DNA of 64,000 nt from Collybia mongolica. Its lineage: Eukaryota > Basidiomycota > Agaricomycetes > Agaricales > Clitocybaceae. Location: assembly GCA_013420905.1 (NCBI GenBank), contig JAAXNY010000001.1, positions 868,001 through 932,000 on the forward strand, read 5' to 3'. Below the pieces are notes generated by a model. The model ran no database searches. It saw only the letters and a program-made list of their open reading frames with translations, and was not told where the DNA came from. Positions 42,216 to 53,505 of this stretch are shown here, one piece after another. How positions within the stretch are numbered: position 1 is the first letter of the stretch; each line of letters opens with the position of its first letter. Made by a program: the position numbers and the translations under genes.

Positions 42216-45200
42216 CTAATCTAAAAGCACCTCTTGGTAAACTACATTTTTGGTATACCTATTATTGTCTGCAGTATCTGGTATAATAGCTTTGATTCTA
42301 TATACTGATGTTGCACGTGAAATTGCAACATAAAACTGTCCATGTGTAAATACAGGAGACCTAAAGTCAAGTCCAACTTGGTGCAGTGATTGCCCTTGGG
42401 ATTTGTTTATTGTCATAGAAAATCCCAGCCGTAAAGGTAGTTGCAACCTTGTCAATTTAAAAGGTATTAGGCTGTTAGATGGTATCATTCGGATTCTTGG
42501 GATAAATTCTTTATGTCTATTATTTTGCCCCCCAATCAACCGTACTTCTACAATACGGTTGCTCATCTGTGTTATTATTCCCCTTGACCCATTGCAAACA
42601 CCATCAACTGGGTTTAAGTTGCGCAATATCATGACAGGGCACCCCACCTTTAAAATTAGCTTAGATAGAGGTAGCCCTGATACATTGATAGAGTTCAGAT
42701 ATTCAACAGGATACATTGCTTCAGCCCCATCAATTCCTTCATGCACAATAGAATCAGCACTGTGGTACACCTTGCCATCTCCAGGAAACATATCCAGTAC
42801 TTTTTTATTGAGAGAGTCAACATCATCATTTCTGGCAGAAAGAATAGCTCTCTCAGAATAAAATGTATCAGGTTTTAGGACAGGGTTTCCAATATCAGGA
42901 TATATTGTGTCAATTAGAGACTCCACAGTATTCTCAGCACAGCAGAAGTTGTCAGGTAAGGTGACATTTCCATTGTCATCTGTAAGCTTCCCATGGCCAA
43001 CTTCAACTTGCCATTTGGCAAAATTGGTTTCATTCTCAGTAACACCATTTAAGCGCATATTTTTGTTCAGCTTGAGTATCTGAAGCTCACTCCACAATGG
43101 AGAGCGCATGAGACAGGCACCCACAGTCTGTGCACGTGAACCCTTAGGAACAACAGGTAGGATTTGTTGATAGTCACCACCAAATACCACAGTTAATCCC
43201 CCAAAGGTTCTATTATTTCCCCTAATATCCTGGCATAGCCGGTTAACTGCATCAAAGACATGGCGATGCTGCATAAGAGCCTCATCCCATAGTATGAGGT
43301 CAGTTTGTTGCAAAAGCTCAGCTTCTGGAGTCCCTTTACTAATTCCACATGTAGCTGATTCATGGACCTCCAGAGGAATTTTAAAGCGGAAGTGAGCAGT
43401 CCTTCCTCCTGCTAGTAATAGTGCTGCAATTCCAGATGAAGCCACACATAAGACAATCTTTCTCTGGCCTCTGAAATAGCAACACAGGGTGTTATAGACA
43501 AATGTTTTGCCACAACCTCCAGAGCCATTGAGAAAGAATGATTGTCCAGACTTGGTTTCCACAGCTTCCTTGACTGCATTGAATGCAGCTTTCTGTTCAT
43601 CATTCAGCTGTTCTGACCGTTCTAAATACTCTGCAAACTGTTCTGCATCATCATAATTCTGTTGCTCTTGAATAAGAGTATTTCCCAGCTGGATAGCCCA
43701 ATCCATCTGAGATGTTGGCATTCCAATAATTGAAGTCAATGATTTGTTACTTCGTGCCAGTATCTGCTCAATCAGGTATAAACCATAGTCATAGACTTGC
43801 TCTTCTGTTGGATTTGCTACACCTCCCTTTGTTCTTAGCCAGTGAGCAAGGTCATCACAAATATTCTCACGGAACTGGTTCCATAAGGCTATTGGATCAG
43901 AAGGCTGACATTCAGCCAGAATCATTGCAAATAGTGAACGGAGTTGTCTGCCTGTTTGCATAAGTGATGCCTCAGTCAAGGCTTGAATCCACTCCTGATC
44001 ATCATCTAATAGTCCCCTTGCATGGCATGCCTCACAAAAAGAGGGATATAATCTGTCTTCAAAAGTGGCCAAATCTTCATAAGATTTTGGGCCTTTAACT
44101 GCAGTCAAAAGTAGGCGCAGATAGAAACGTTCCCCAGAAGCAGGATGAGCATAGTACATTCTGCCAATGGCAAAGCCCCGCTCTCTGAGTTTCCATTTTT
44201 TTGTTTTGTCTACCCAAACAAATTTTTTAGGAAAGTCCTGATATAAGAGATCCTTGGCTTCATCAGGAAACTTGATATTAGCCTTAAAGAACCCTGTTAG
44301 TGTAGTATCTTGTGTGGCTGCTCTTTCCACAACTTGTTGCATAGGAACAGTACTATCAGCATCCCAAGTCACATTGTGTTGATCCTTTAGATGAACCTGA
44401 AGCCTTGTAACAGGAGGATGCTCTTGGTGCATATGATATTGGAATATCCGCCAAATACCCTCACAGGGGGATATGTAACGTGCATCCAGATACAATTTAA
44501 CTTCATCATTTTTGTTTCTGAACTCTGCAGTTGTGCGATCATGCCCTTTGTACACATATTTATATATATATTTGATAGACTTGATTGATATGACACATTC
44601 CAAATTTATGTGGCACTGGTACTTCCACAATAAATAAGGATTATAGGGAACTACCCATTGATTGTCCAAATCATAGTTGCCTACTTTGTATGGCTGAGCC
44701 AGTGGACACCTTCGATAACTGGCATATGCATTTTCAGACAATGTAGTCATATGTTTAATAGGTTTTGGATAATGTCTGATGCACTTCTTGTCTTCCATGC
44801 AGGGAGAGTCTTTGTTCAGGTTACCACATGGGCCATGGACCATAACTCTCTTGACCAATTCAAATAACTCAGGTTGTTCATTTGGATCAGGGAACTCAGC
44901 AGAGATCAGACTATCAACATCTTCAGGAGTTCTAAGTTTTGATTCTGGAGCCAAGAAGATAATCATATGCATATGAGGCAAACCACGTTTCTGAAATTCA
45001 ATAGTATAAACTCTTGCAACAGAGACACCCAAAACCCCTCGCTGGACAATATCTTTCAGAAGCTCTTTCATTTTAAGTTTGAAGACTCTGGAGATTAGAT
45101 CAGGTCTGTCAGATGCCTTTTGCCCAGGTAAGAGTTCTCTTTTGATCTCAGGCCAGTTAGGATCAGCAGTAGCTGTTAAGAACAGATCAGCACCTTTGAA

Positions 45201-47180
45201 ATGCCGGTTCAGAGCAAGTGCATCCTGGCAGCATTGGGTCATAAAGCGTGTTCCTGCTGTAAATGATGAAGGCAAAATAGTGCGCTTTCCCAAGTCATCA
45301 CCATCAATTTCAGGGTTGTGATGTATAGCATCTGCTAAGCCTTTATATAAATCAGAACGCAGCTTTGACTGGTTTCCTGCAATATACTGAAGACAGTGCT
45401 GCTCAGTTGTAGCCCATGAGTCCACAACATATTCCTGGAAAAGTTTTCCAGCACGAAATATGTGATCTGTTTCTCCTTGGCGGGGGTGCAGGCGATAGCC
45501 AAAGTACTCTGCCTGAGTAACATGTTTATGCCTTCTTCTGACAGCTCTTACTTGTCCACCTTCTGCATCTGAGTTATCAGATGACTCAGATTCATTATTA
45601 TTCTGAGTGTTATGCTCTATATTTGGATGCCACTGCAACTGTCCAGTTGGAAACAGCAATACAAAATGGAGTGATGGATACAAAGGATGCAGTTCATTGA
45701 TGCACTTTAAGCCACCACATCGTGAATGAAGTATAATATCCCGATAATCAGTTTGGATATCTCCATCTCCAGGTAAAATGACAGCAATTTCATCAACAGA
45801 AGCAGATGGAAGGTTATATCGTCTACGATCAGTTTCTTTTTCATAACGTAGAGCAACACAGCAATCCTGCTCTGGAGGTAAATCCTTAATCAGTTCATAT
45901 GCCTGTTTATAGGCTTGTACACCTTGATGCTTTCTATATAGCACATCTTGTAAAATCTGCATGATATTCCTGCTTAATTGTCTGTTGGTGTTCATTCTTT
46001 GATTCAAGGCTTGCTCAGGATCATAGATATATATCTGAGCATAGGTGGGCAGCTTTCCTGGTGGAGGCAGCAATGATCCAGTAATGTGACGCAATGCTCC
46101 TTGTATTTTATAAACCCAAGGGGCCTGTCCATTGTTAAGATTGTTCATAACATTCAACCTTTTTCCAGCATCTTGGCCAACAGAAGTCATTGCCAATGCA
46201 GAGTTGTATTTTCTTATATCATCCAAGAACTTTCTATGATGAATACTGCCATGAGTATATAGTTCCTTTACCTCAGGAGGCAGTTGATGTAGCAATGGTA
46301 GTTTGATCTTTCCCCTGAAACAACATGTGCCAAATTTTGGATTGTTAAGTGTTGACTTTGTTAATTTTTCAGACTCCCAATGTTTGGCTTGACAAAAAGG
46401 ACATAGAACATTCATAGCCCCTAAATCATAAATTTGAATATTATTCTTATCAAATGGCTGCCTGGCTAGTGGAAGAGGTGCTGGAAGAGGTGGCTGTGCT
46501 GGAGGAAGCTGCAGTGGAGGAGGCATCTCAGGTAGTTGTGGCTGCAGTTCAGGCTGTGGATATAGAGGTGGATCAGGTACTGGTGGGAGACCTTGATTGG
46601 CCAGATTAAAAATACCAACTAAAGGTTGTTGGACTTGTTCTATTGGAGCAGGAGCTAAAGCAACATGCTGTCTCCTTTGTCTATAAGGAGCAACTGGAGG
46701 CAAATTTGCAGCAGCAGCTCTTAATTCAGCAGCAGTCATGGGAATAGGCACAGCTGGAATAGGCCCTCTATTATATACAGCAGGAGCATTTGGAATTGCA
46801 GCCAATTGATTGCGTATTTGGCTGACTGACATTATAGGAGCAGCAGCAGCATGTGGTACAACATGCCCTGGTGCAGGGTAAACAGGCATAGGTATAGGAG
46901 CAGGCACAGGAGCAGGCACAGGAGCAGGCACAGGAGCAGGCATAGGAACAGGCAGAGGAGCAGGCACAGGAGCAGGCACAGGAGCAGGTACAGGAGCAGG
47001 CATAGGAACAGCAGGCATAGCAGGTACAGATACAGGAGCATTATCATTGGTAATTTGTGCAGCAGCAGCTCTTATCTCAGCAAGAGTCATTGGTGCAGAA
47101 GCAGGTACAGCAGCATGGCCTCTAAGAGGCACCAAGGGAGGTAAAGCAGCTAACTGCTGCCTTATCTGGCTTACTGACAT
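42216..47180 (-). CDS. Helitron Rep/helicase (RepHel), 1654 aa, uninterrupted
   Basis: Initiates rolling-circle transposition by nicking, and unwinds DNA. Visible: a Pro/Ala/Val low-complexity N-terminus with PVPAP repeats (about 60-100), a zinc-finger-like CPFCQAKHW (260-268), the Helitron_like_N region, Rep motif 1 FLTATADPNWPEI, HUH motif GLPHMHMII (733-741, H736 and H738), the two-Tyr motif YIYKYVYKG (Y871 and Y875), then a Pif1/RecD helicase with Walker A GSGGCGKT (1219-1226), Walker B LILWDEA (1295-1301), GGDYQQILPV, and C-terminal INKSQGQSL and FYVAISRAT. All catalytic residues are present. The frame stays open upstream to 47384 (about 68 codons, QANRDANQQIG) without ATG, so a spliced or earlier start is possible. 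Confidence 0.95.
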   Translation of the reverse strand: MSVSQIRQQLAALPPLVPLRGHAAVPASAPMTLAEIRAAAAQITNDNAPVSVPAMPAVPMPAPVPAPVPAPVPAPLPVPMPAPVPAPVPAPVPAPIPMPVYPAPGHVVPHAAAAPIMSVSQIRNQLAAIPNAPAVYNRGPIPAVPIPMTAAELRAAAANLPPVAPYRQRRQHVALAPAPIEQVQQPLVGIFNLANQGLPPVPDPPLYPQPELQPQLPEMPPPLQLPPAQPPLPAPLPLARQPFDKNNIQIYDLGAMNVLCPFCQAKHWESEKLTKSTLNNPKFGTCCFRGKIKLPLLHQLPPEVKELYTHGSIHHRKFLDDIRKYNSALAMTSVGQDAGKRLNVMNNLNNGQAPWVYKIQGALRHITGSLLPPPGKLPTYAQIYIYDPEQALNQRMNTNRQLSRNIMQILQDVLYRKHQGVQAYKQAYELIKDLPPEQDCCVALRYEKETDRRRYNLPSASVDEIAVILPGDGDIQTDYRDIILHSRCGGLKCINELHPLYPSLHFVLLFPTGQLQWHPNIEHNTQNNNESESSDNSDAEGGQVRAVRRRHKHVTQAEYFGYRLHPRQGETDHIFRAGKLFQEYVVDSWATTEQHCLQYIAGNQSKLRSDLYKGLADAIHHNPEIDGDDLGKRTILPSSFTAGTRFMTQCCQDALALNRHFKGADLFLTATADPNWPEIKRELLPGQKASDRPDLISRVFKLKMKELLKDIVQRGVLGVSVARVYTIEFQKRGLPHMHMIIFLAPESKLRTPEDVDSLISAEFPDPNEQPELFELVKRVMVHGPCGNLNKDSPCMEDKKCIRHYPKPIKHMTTLSENAYASYRRCPLAQPYKVGNYDLDNQWVVPYNPYLLWKYQCHINLECVISIKSIKYIYKYVYKGHDRTTAEFRNKNDEVKLYLDARYISPCEGIWRIFQYHMHQEHPPVTRLQVHLKDQHNVTWDADSTVPMQQVVERAATQDTTLTGFFKANIKFPDEAKDLLYQDFPKKFVWVDKTKKWKLRERGFAIGRMYYAHPASGERFYLRLLLTAVKGPKSYEDLATFEDRLYPSFCEACHARGLLDDDQEWIQALTEASLMQTGRQLRSLFAMILAECQPSDPIALWNQFRENICDDLAHWLRTKGGVANPTEEQVYDYGLYLIEQILARSNKSLTSIIGMPTSQMDWAIQLGNTLIQEQQNYDDAEQFAEYLERSEQLNDEQKAAFNAVKEAVETKSGQSFFLNGSGGCGKTFVYNTLCCYFRGQRKIVLCVASSGIAALLLAGGRTAHFRFKIPLEVHESATCGISKGTPEAELLQQTDLILWDEALMQHRHVFDAVNRLCQDIRGNNRTFGGLTVVFGGDYQQILPVVPKGSRAQTVGACLMRSPLWSELQILKLNKNMRLNGVTENETNFAKWQVEVGHGKLTDDNGNVTLPDNFCCAENTVESLIDTIYPDIGNPVLKPDTFYSERAILSARNDDVDSLNKKVLDMFPGDGKVYHSADSIVHEGIDGAEAMYPVEYLNSINVSGLPLSKLILKVGCPVMILRNLNPVDGVCNGSRGIITQMSNRIVEVRLIGGQNNRHKEFIPRIRMIPSNSLIPFKLTRLQLPLRLGFSMTINKSQGQSLHQVGLDFRSPVFTHGQFYVAISRATSVYRIKAIIPDTADNNRYTKNVVYQEVLLD

Positions 47181-47384
47181 TACAGAAGCTGGAGCAGGCC
47201 CATGTACAGGAACAACATTTACAGGATTGGCAGCTGGTAGGATCAGTGGAGCAGGATCAGGCTGGTGGTGGTGGTGTGGTGTTCTACGACGTGGAGGACT
47301 ACCTATCTGTTGATTTGCATCACGGTTTGCCTGACGCCTGGCACTTCTTGGAGAAATGTTGAAATTAGACCTGGATGAAGAACC

Positions 47385-47936
47385 TTACCATAATTGCATG
47401 TATATATATTCTAATGTGACTCACATCAAATCACAGATCTATTCTATCTGATGTGAGATATTGAGTATTGTATAAAACATATAGAAAAGAGTAGACACAC
47501 ACCAAAATAATATAAATCCTGTTCCAGTATCAAGAAAAGCTGTTTAAACAGAAGTATCCACCTGATAGTGTATTAAGTCCCTTTTTATAGTAGAATCAGT
47601 GGAAGACACACTTGATATGCTGTCAGATAAGTGGAAAGAGTATGTAGATGGTAGACAGATGGTGGATAGATGGCAAGATGATAAGAGCCAACCACCATCA
47701 GTCCGCTTTGTAGGTCATGTGATTATTAGTCATGGGGAGTCATGTGTTGTAGAGCCAGTGATTTGAGCAGGTGATGTGAGCTGGTTTGAGCAGGTGACTT
47801 TGCATGTGACTTAAGCAGGTGACTTCCCAACTTTTGCTGCTTTGTCATCCTTAGTCAGTGCTCTACTTAAAAGACAACTTTTCTTTGCTTTGTCAGACTT
47901 AGTCAGCGCTTAGTCAGGATTAGTCACAATCAAATT
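47385..47936. other. Helitron 5' leader region
   Basis: No ORF. It contains repeated GTGACTT/AGTCAGCGCTTAGTCAGGATTAGTCA motifs near 47800-47930, presumably promoter and 5' terminal sequence of the Helitron. Confidence 0.4.
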
Positions 47937-47969
47937 CACACGGCCGTAGTACTTTAATATAGACAGATG

Positions 47970-48297
47970 TTGCCACACAGCTAGCCAAACAAACAGTACC
48001 ATCAAAGTTCCCACAATATAAATCATTGCATATCTCAACAACAAGGCCTATGCATGTAATTTAATTTGCTAGTGTTAGATATGGTGAAGTAGTACCTCAT
48101 GTATATATTTGTATGTGTTATATTTGTTAGTATTTTTTTCTAAACATTATCAACAACCATTTTCTTGCTATATATTACAAATGAATACTGTCTGTATATC
48201 ACTTCACCATACATCTGGCCAAACAAACGATAATACTAAAGAAATTTCCCACAATATAGATGATACATATCTGAGCAAATACAAAGCTGATGGACAT
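47970..48297 (+). repeat. R1 fragment, copy e, part 2
   Basis: Resumes R1 (GCCACACAGCTAGCCAAAC) right after the Helitron. Bases 48298-48452 that follow match nothing else in the window. Confidence 0.7.
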
Positions 48298-48693
48298 GCC
48301 ACTAAGGTAGCAGACACTAGGAACCAACACCCTTATGTAATCGGATTAGTAAGCACCAAGCCATGCCAAAATTGATGTCCAGAAGAAGAAAACAAATCCA
48401 GGCAGCACAGTGCAGTAAGAAGGGCATTATTAGGGTTGAATGGTATTGGATGTACAGTAGGCAACAAAACTGTTTCAATGTTTTCACATTCTGTAAAGAT
48501 GCATCCATATGTCAGAAAATAAAAATTGGAAAAATATGAAAAAATTACAGAAGCTGCATTGATGTCATATAATGTTGCTTACATAATATCTTTGCACCAC
48601 TTCCATTTTTGGTAGCAAAATCACATGATACATACAAAGCCATCATTGAAACGGTTTTGTTGCCCATCATTAAAAAGTAAGAAAGTGGTAAAA

Positions 48694-49703
48694 CTAGTAC
48701 TTGGTATATCCTCCTTTGGCCCTCAACACTGCAGCAATATGTCTAGGCATGCTCTCAATCAATCCTTGACAGACAGACTTATCTATTGCTTCCCACTCCT
48801 TCTCCACTTGCTCCCAAAGCTCATGCTGGCTGTGTGGAGGATTTTCATATTCATTGAGCTTCATTTTAAGGTGATGCCAAAGATGTTCAATAGGATTCAT
48901 GTCAGGTGACTGTACAGGCCACTTCATAACATTGAAACCATTGTCCTTGAACCAGTTTTGGGCCCTCTTGCTTGTGTGTTTGGGGTCATTGTCCTGCCGG
49001 AAGATGATATCGGCAGGGGTTTTCCCATAGTGATGAAGGGAATCTTGAAGCTCATCCTCCATGATGGATACATAGAGGTCTGCATCCATCTTTCCCTCAA
49101 TCCTGGTTGCATATCCAACCCCATCCCACCCCATGCAGCCCCATACCATCACATTACCACCTCCAAACTTCAGTGTCCCCTCTATAATCATATCACTCAA
49201 CTGCTCCCCTACCTCTTTCCAGATCCATTTCCTTCCATCTGACCCCAGACAGTTAATTTTGGTTTCATCAGACCATATAACTCTTTTCCAGTCCTCCAGA
49301 GTCCACTCCTTGTGCCTTTCTGCAAAGTCCAACTGATCCCTTTTACGATGGGTTTTGAGAAGAGGCCATTTTTGTTTTACTGCAGGCCATAAACCATGCT
49401 TTTTCAAGTTGCGACAAATAGTTTGGGAGGAAATGGATTGGTTGGTGACATCTTGAAGAGCTTTGGTGACTTGGACTGCATTATCAGCCTTGCCCATGTG
49501 AATGATGCGCTTTGCATAGCTAATATTGGCAGAAGTGAGCTTGGAAGGACTGCCACCAAAGGACTTTGGGAGCTCAGAACAATACTGAGAGCAGATCCTA
49601 GAGATAGTAGCAATGGAGAAGCCAGTGATCTTGTGGATCTGGTGGCCAGAAGTGCCTGCATTGTGATGACATGAGAGTGCTGAGCAGGGGTAAGAGATTG
49701 CAT
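48694..49703 (-). pseudogene. Tc1 transposase 2, one frameshift near the N-terminus
   Basis: The main frame (49497-48694, 267 codons) is open and has the full DD34E domain: WSDETK, RQDNDPKHTS, PDMNPIEHLWHHLK. Upstream the start MQSLTPAQHSHVI is in another frame from 49703, and the HTH segment IHKITGFSIATISRIC joins the main frame. So a single indel near 49655-49665 separates the start from the rest. It differs clearly from transposase 1. Apart from the indel it looks complete. Confidence 0.9.
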
Positions 49704-49958
49704 AGTGTGTTTGGGGGCATTAGAGCACTTGAATACTCTGTATTTATACTAAAACATGAGCAAGTCACATGACTACAGTTAAGATCTCAGCACTTTCTTA
49801 TTTTTTTACAATGGGCAACAAAACCGTTTCAATGATGGCTTTGTATGTATCCTGTGATTTTGCTACCAAAAATGGAAGTGGTGCAAAGACATTATGTAAG
49901 CAACATTATATGACATCAATGCAGCTTCTGTAATTTTTTCATATTTTTCCAATTTTTA

Positions 49959-50170
49959 TGGACTGGGAGTGGCCCAGGCAAAAATGGTTGAGTCCCAGGC
50001 AGAAGTAACAATGTTGCATGCAGATCTGGTGGTGTCCAGATATGTCGTGACAGCTCTAGAAGCCAAAGTGGCTGCAACTTGTGGCATAGCAGAGGTACTT
50101 CATGCATGCACTGCAAAGATGGAGGAGCAGGTATGAGCCAGCAAGGAAAGCCAAGCAAAGGCAAATGAGT
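49959..50170 (+). other. Foreign coding-like insert in the Tc1-2 terminal repeat
   Basis: On the plus strand one frame is open for most of its length: AKMVESQAEVTMLHADLVVS, ALEAKVAATCGIAEVLHA, KMEEQ, then a GTATGA that could be a splice donor. The Ala/Glu/Leu heptad look suggests a coiled-coil exon. The source gene is unknown. Confidence 0.55.
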
Positions 50171-50233
50171 CTGACATATGGATGCATCTTTACAGAATGT
50201 GAAAACATTGAAACAGTTTTGTTGCCTACTGTA

Positions 50234-50640
50234 TATGGAGGGGGTACATCAAGGAATACATATTTATATTTGTTTGTATCTTCCCAAATTTGATTATAAT
50301 CTCTTGTTATATCTATTTTAATATCACATTCATATATTACTTGGCCAAAAGCATAGCCAAACATGTCAATATAGATGCTCCTGGAATCTATAATGCTCAA
50401 TATCTTGACATGGCAAGCTATACAAGTATGGTTAAATATAGTATGTGATAATACAATAAAAAAACATTTAACAGGCATATCTACATTTGTTTGAACTTTG
50501 TTTTTGATGATAATATCTATTTTTAGCATATCTGATAAGTTCTTGATTAACCCAGGATGCAAGGCTAGAAATAAATTGTTAAATGTTGAACAGTTGATAT
50601 ACATTTCAATACTGTGGGAACTTATTTCTATTATAGGCAT
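50234..50640 (+). repeat. R1 fragment, copy e, part 3
   Basis: Continues R1 after Tc1-2 (TATGGAGGGGGTACATC) to the region equivalent to about 1920 in copy a. Confidence 0.75.
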
Positions 50641-51929
50641 TTGGATTGATATTACTTCCTTACATCATGCAAATATAAGTCTACACAAGAACTTGTCCCT
50701 GATACAAACCTGCTACTCCCCTGCTGTCCTCAGCTACCACTGCCCCCTTATTTGACTTTGCATGGGTGCTTGCTGGTGTGGGATATGCAAGGGATGGGTT
50801 GTGTTTGCATACTGCTGCAGTAGATGGCCTCCTGTATGCAGTGGTGTTCTAGAGGGTGGGGGTTGTCTATGGTCTGTGGCTGTGCATTAGTGAAATACTG
50901 CCCACACCCTACCACACTATAAAGGGCTGCATCACACTGAGTGTTAGAAGGGAGGATTGATATGAGCAGCAGGGTTCAGCCATACAGAAAAGGGGGCACC
51001 AGAGGACTAAGTGGGCTTTATTGCCAGAAATATGGGCCTACAATAGTTCATTGCAAAGATGTTATCTGTAATTGGGCAGCCCAATCTATATATAGGTACA
51101 TAGGATAAATAATGTGGGGGTAGCAGAATTCTATATTAGCCTACTAGAGCTGTGCAAATAGTATAGGGGTAAAGTGTCAGTAAGAAGTAAACTAATATTT
51201 GTGAAAGGGATAAGAACATATCACAAGGTAGATAGAATTACACCAAGGTAGTCTCAAGGTATACAGCAGCATATAGGTGTATATACAATAGAGCAAAGTA
51301 TTTCTGAGCAACTAGATGTGGGGCATATTTACACTCCCTTTACACACATGGTTGGCACTACTTGGTCTAGACAGCACATCCAGGGGTGCACACCCACCTA
51401 CTAGGTGACAGTTCTACCACATGGAATACACCACTGCACTACCCATGTCCACCATGCTGGCTACTCACTAGCAGATGTGGGCAGGCAGACATTGGTAATG
51501 GGAGAGGCAGCCAGGGACGTAGTGGTGGTGGTTGACAACAAGGCTGATGGGTGATGTAGCACCCATCAACAACTATGTATACTACTCCCTACCTAAGCTT
51601 TTTGGCAACATGATCCCTTACAGAAGTGCAACAAGTATTTGACAAGCTCAAATGTGTGGTCATACATATTACATCTTCACATTGTGCATCCATTAGGCCT
51701 TCCATGTTGTCAAGTTACTTCCTGTACCCTGCAATCTAATTCTAGGACAGTGCCTAACAAGTGTTCCAGAACCAAACTTATGAACAACAAAAAGGAATAT
51801 AAAGTGAAGAGATTCTAGATTGCTAGTCTATTGCAACAACCTGGTTCTAGAAATATAAAGAAAAGTTGATCAAAAAAAACATAAGGACTCATATCTGCCA
51901 GTAATGGCCCTCTACCTCAAGTCTCCATA
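50641..51929 (+). repeat. Unassigned DNA, R2 copy c and a coding-like remnant
   Basis: 50641-51060 shows nothing recognisable. 51061-51580 aligns with R2 copies a and b. About 51665-51850 is a diverged copy of the coding-like remnant at 22022-22200 on the minus strand, with an extra ACAGGAAGTAAC-type insertion. Confidence 0.6.
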
Positions 51930-52683
51930 TTGATCAAATCCTGGATTCCCAGATCCTTGCACTTCTTCCTAAACTCCAACTTCTTTGGATATTTGAGTTT
52001 GCAAAGCATAGTAAATATATTGGGGGGATGGGTTATGGCATAAGAGTGTTGCTGATAAGGCTGGTTGGAGTCAAAGCCAAAATGGCATCTTCATCAAATA
52101 CATTATCAATGCTGTTGATTAATGGTGATAATGCAGAAAAAATAAACTTTTCACCTTTATCACTTCTTCCCATCCCAAATCTTTCATGTCTCACTCTTAA
52201 GGTCCCACAATGTTCAATTGCTATCTGTCTATATCCCCTTGCACCAAACCTTACAAATCTTTCTATTCTGGTGAAGGAACTGTATCCTGAAGATATGAAC
52301 CAACTCAGTAAAACCCTGTCAGTGTGTCCCTCATTGCAGCACTTGCAGATTAATGCCTATCCAGTAAGACAACAACTGTGTGACATTGCCCCCACCTCCT
52401 TTATCATGGTTGATTTTGTTCACCCTTTGAAGGGTTTGCTGCTTGAGTGGTACCATGTGCAAGATTGGCCACACCTTTCTGAAGCTTTGAAAACTTCACC
52501 TCTTCTTCACAGCTAGTTCCATAGGATTGCCATTTTCCCATCAGGTACATATGTAGCTTGGTCATGCGCAGATCTCAAAAAAATTAGAATTGGCCATCCA
52601 CTTCTTCAGACAGTCCAGCCAACTCATCTTGCTCCATTCTCAATTGAGACTACATTTTATACAGCTCACTCAACTCTAATGTA
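51930..52683 (+). pseudogene. Leucine-rich-repeat-like relic
   Basis: One frame from about 51930 to TAA at 52681-52683 is broken only by TAG 52514-52516. It reads QILDSQILALLPKLQLLWIF, PNLSCLTLKVPQCSIAI, APNLTNLSILVKELYPED, CPSLQHLQI, SEALKTSPLLHS, then after the stop SGTYVAWSCADLKKIRIGHP. Spaced Leu/Ile with Asn resembles the LRR part of fungal F-box/LRR proteins. No F-box is seen, so the 5' part is missing. The first ATG in frame is 52028. Confidence 0.55.
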
Positions 52684-53505
52684 AGGCCAAAGCCCCCAAA
52701 TGTACATGTATATAAGTGTTGTAATTATTAAACACTATAAATCAGTGATTTTACACCAGTTGTTCCCTATTTTATGTATCAGAGAATTTTATTCTCTTTC
52801 AAGATTTTTTGAGAATATATTTCAGCTTTACAGGCCCAATATAATTGTAATTGAAGAAAAACATATTTTCACTCAATTTTAAATATATCTCAAATATCTT
52901 GACACTTATCACTGACAACAAATTGGACACAAACAATGAAAAAAATTGAACATAAACATTGAAGAATCTTTTAGTACCTCTTGAACTTTCTCTCAGTTTT
53001 ATTACCTCTCTAATGATCAACAGATTGTTTACAATCTTTGAAATTAGTTCTGCATCCGTTCTCTATCTTCGGGTTATGAAAATTCAGAAGCTAATTTTGA
53101 AACCATTTTGAATTTTGTCCCTTTATTTATTAGGAGGCAATTCTTGGAAAACCATGAAACAAATTTACAAGAAATGATGAATAAACTGGGATTTACTTTA
53201 ACATTTATGGCCAGGTTAAACTTGAAACAAACTTTAAATCACTTTCTTGATTTGTAGTGGTGTAAAATCCTTATATAATAAAGAAACTTTTAAAGATTTA
53301 TTTACGATTTGCTGGTTTGCCTTATCTGGCTGTGCACTCAGTGTTAGGTGATGCGATGCTCGATTACATAATCAGGACTGTTTGTTGGGTTGGAGTGAGC
53401 GGTTGGTCACTTACTGCAACGTTTTTTTAGGGCTTCTCACTATTTCATCAACCACCTTTCGTTATTCAAATCCCGAGGAACTGACTGACACGGACCCCTA
53501 CTACC
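52684..53505. other. AT-rich spacer and CHS7 upstream region
   Basis: To about 53300 it is very AT-rich, with no gene. From about 53330 base composition rises to that of the gene-dense part, and the CHS7 5' region begins. No TATA box is obvious. Confidence 0.5.

Larger units (their letters stand above)
42028..47969 (-). mobile_element. Helitron with intact RepHel gene
   Basis: A 5.9-kb insertion in R1, read on the minus strand. Its 3' end (left) has a perfect hairpin (42039-42055: CCGTGGC-TAC-GCCACGG) 11 nt from the border. Another hairpin CTGGGGGCTCTGCCCCCAG lies near 42100. The 5' end (right) near 47937-47954 carries AAGTACTACGGCCGTGTG, a weak inverted match to AAGCTTACGGCCCGTGG at the left. 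Neither a TC start nor a CTRR end fits exactly, so it may belong to the Helitron2/Helentron-like group. The right border is uncertain by about 15 bp. Confidence 0.85.
48455..50231 (-). mobile_element. Tc1/mariner element 2
   Basis: 1777 bp with ends CAGTAGGCAACAAAACTG and flanking TA (48453-48454, 50232-50233). Terminal inverted repeats are about 225 bp. The right one is interrupted by 212 bp of foreign sequence (49959-50170) that is absent from the left one. The right flank continues R1. Confidence 0.92.

Noticed and set aside
46832..47144. Long Leu/Cys-rich and Arg/His-rich ORFs opposite or out of frame with the Helitron N-terminus
   Set aside because: They are shadows of the Pro/Ala/Val repeat coded in the Helitron frame.
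50641..51060. Possible gene in the GC-richer stretch downstream of R1 copy e
   Set aside because: Only short frames, no motifs and no splice-consistent joins.
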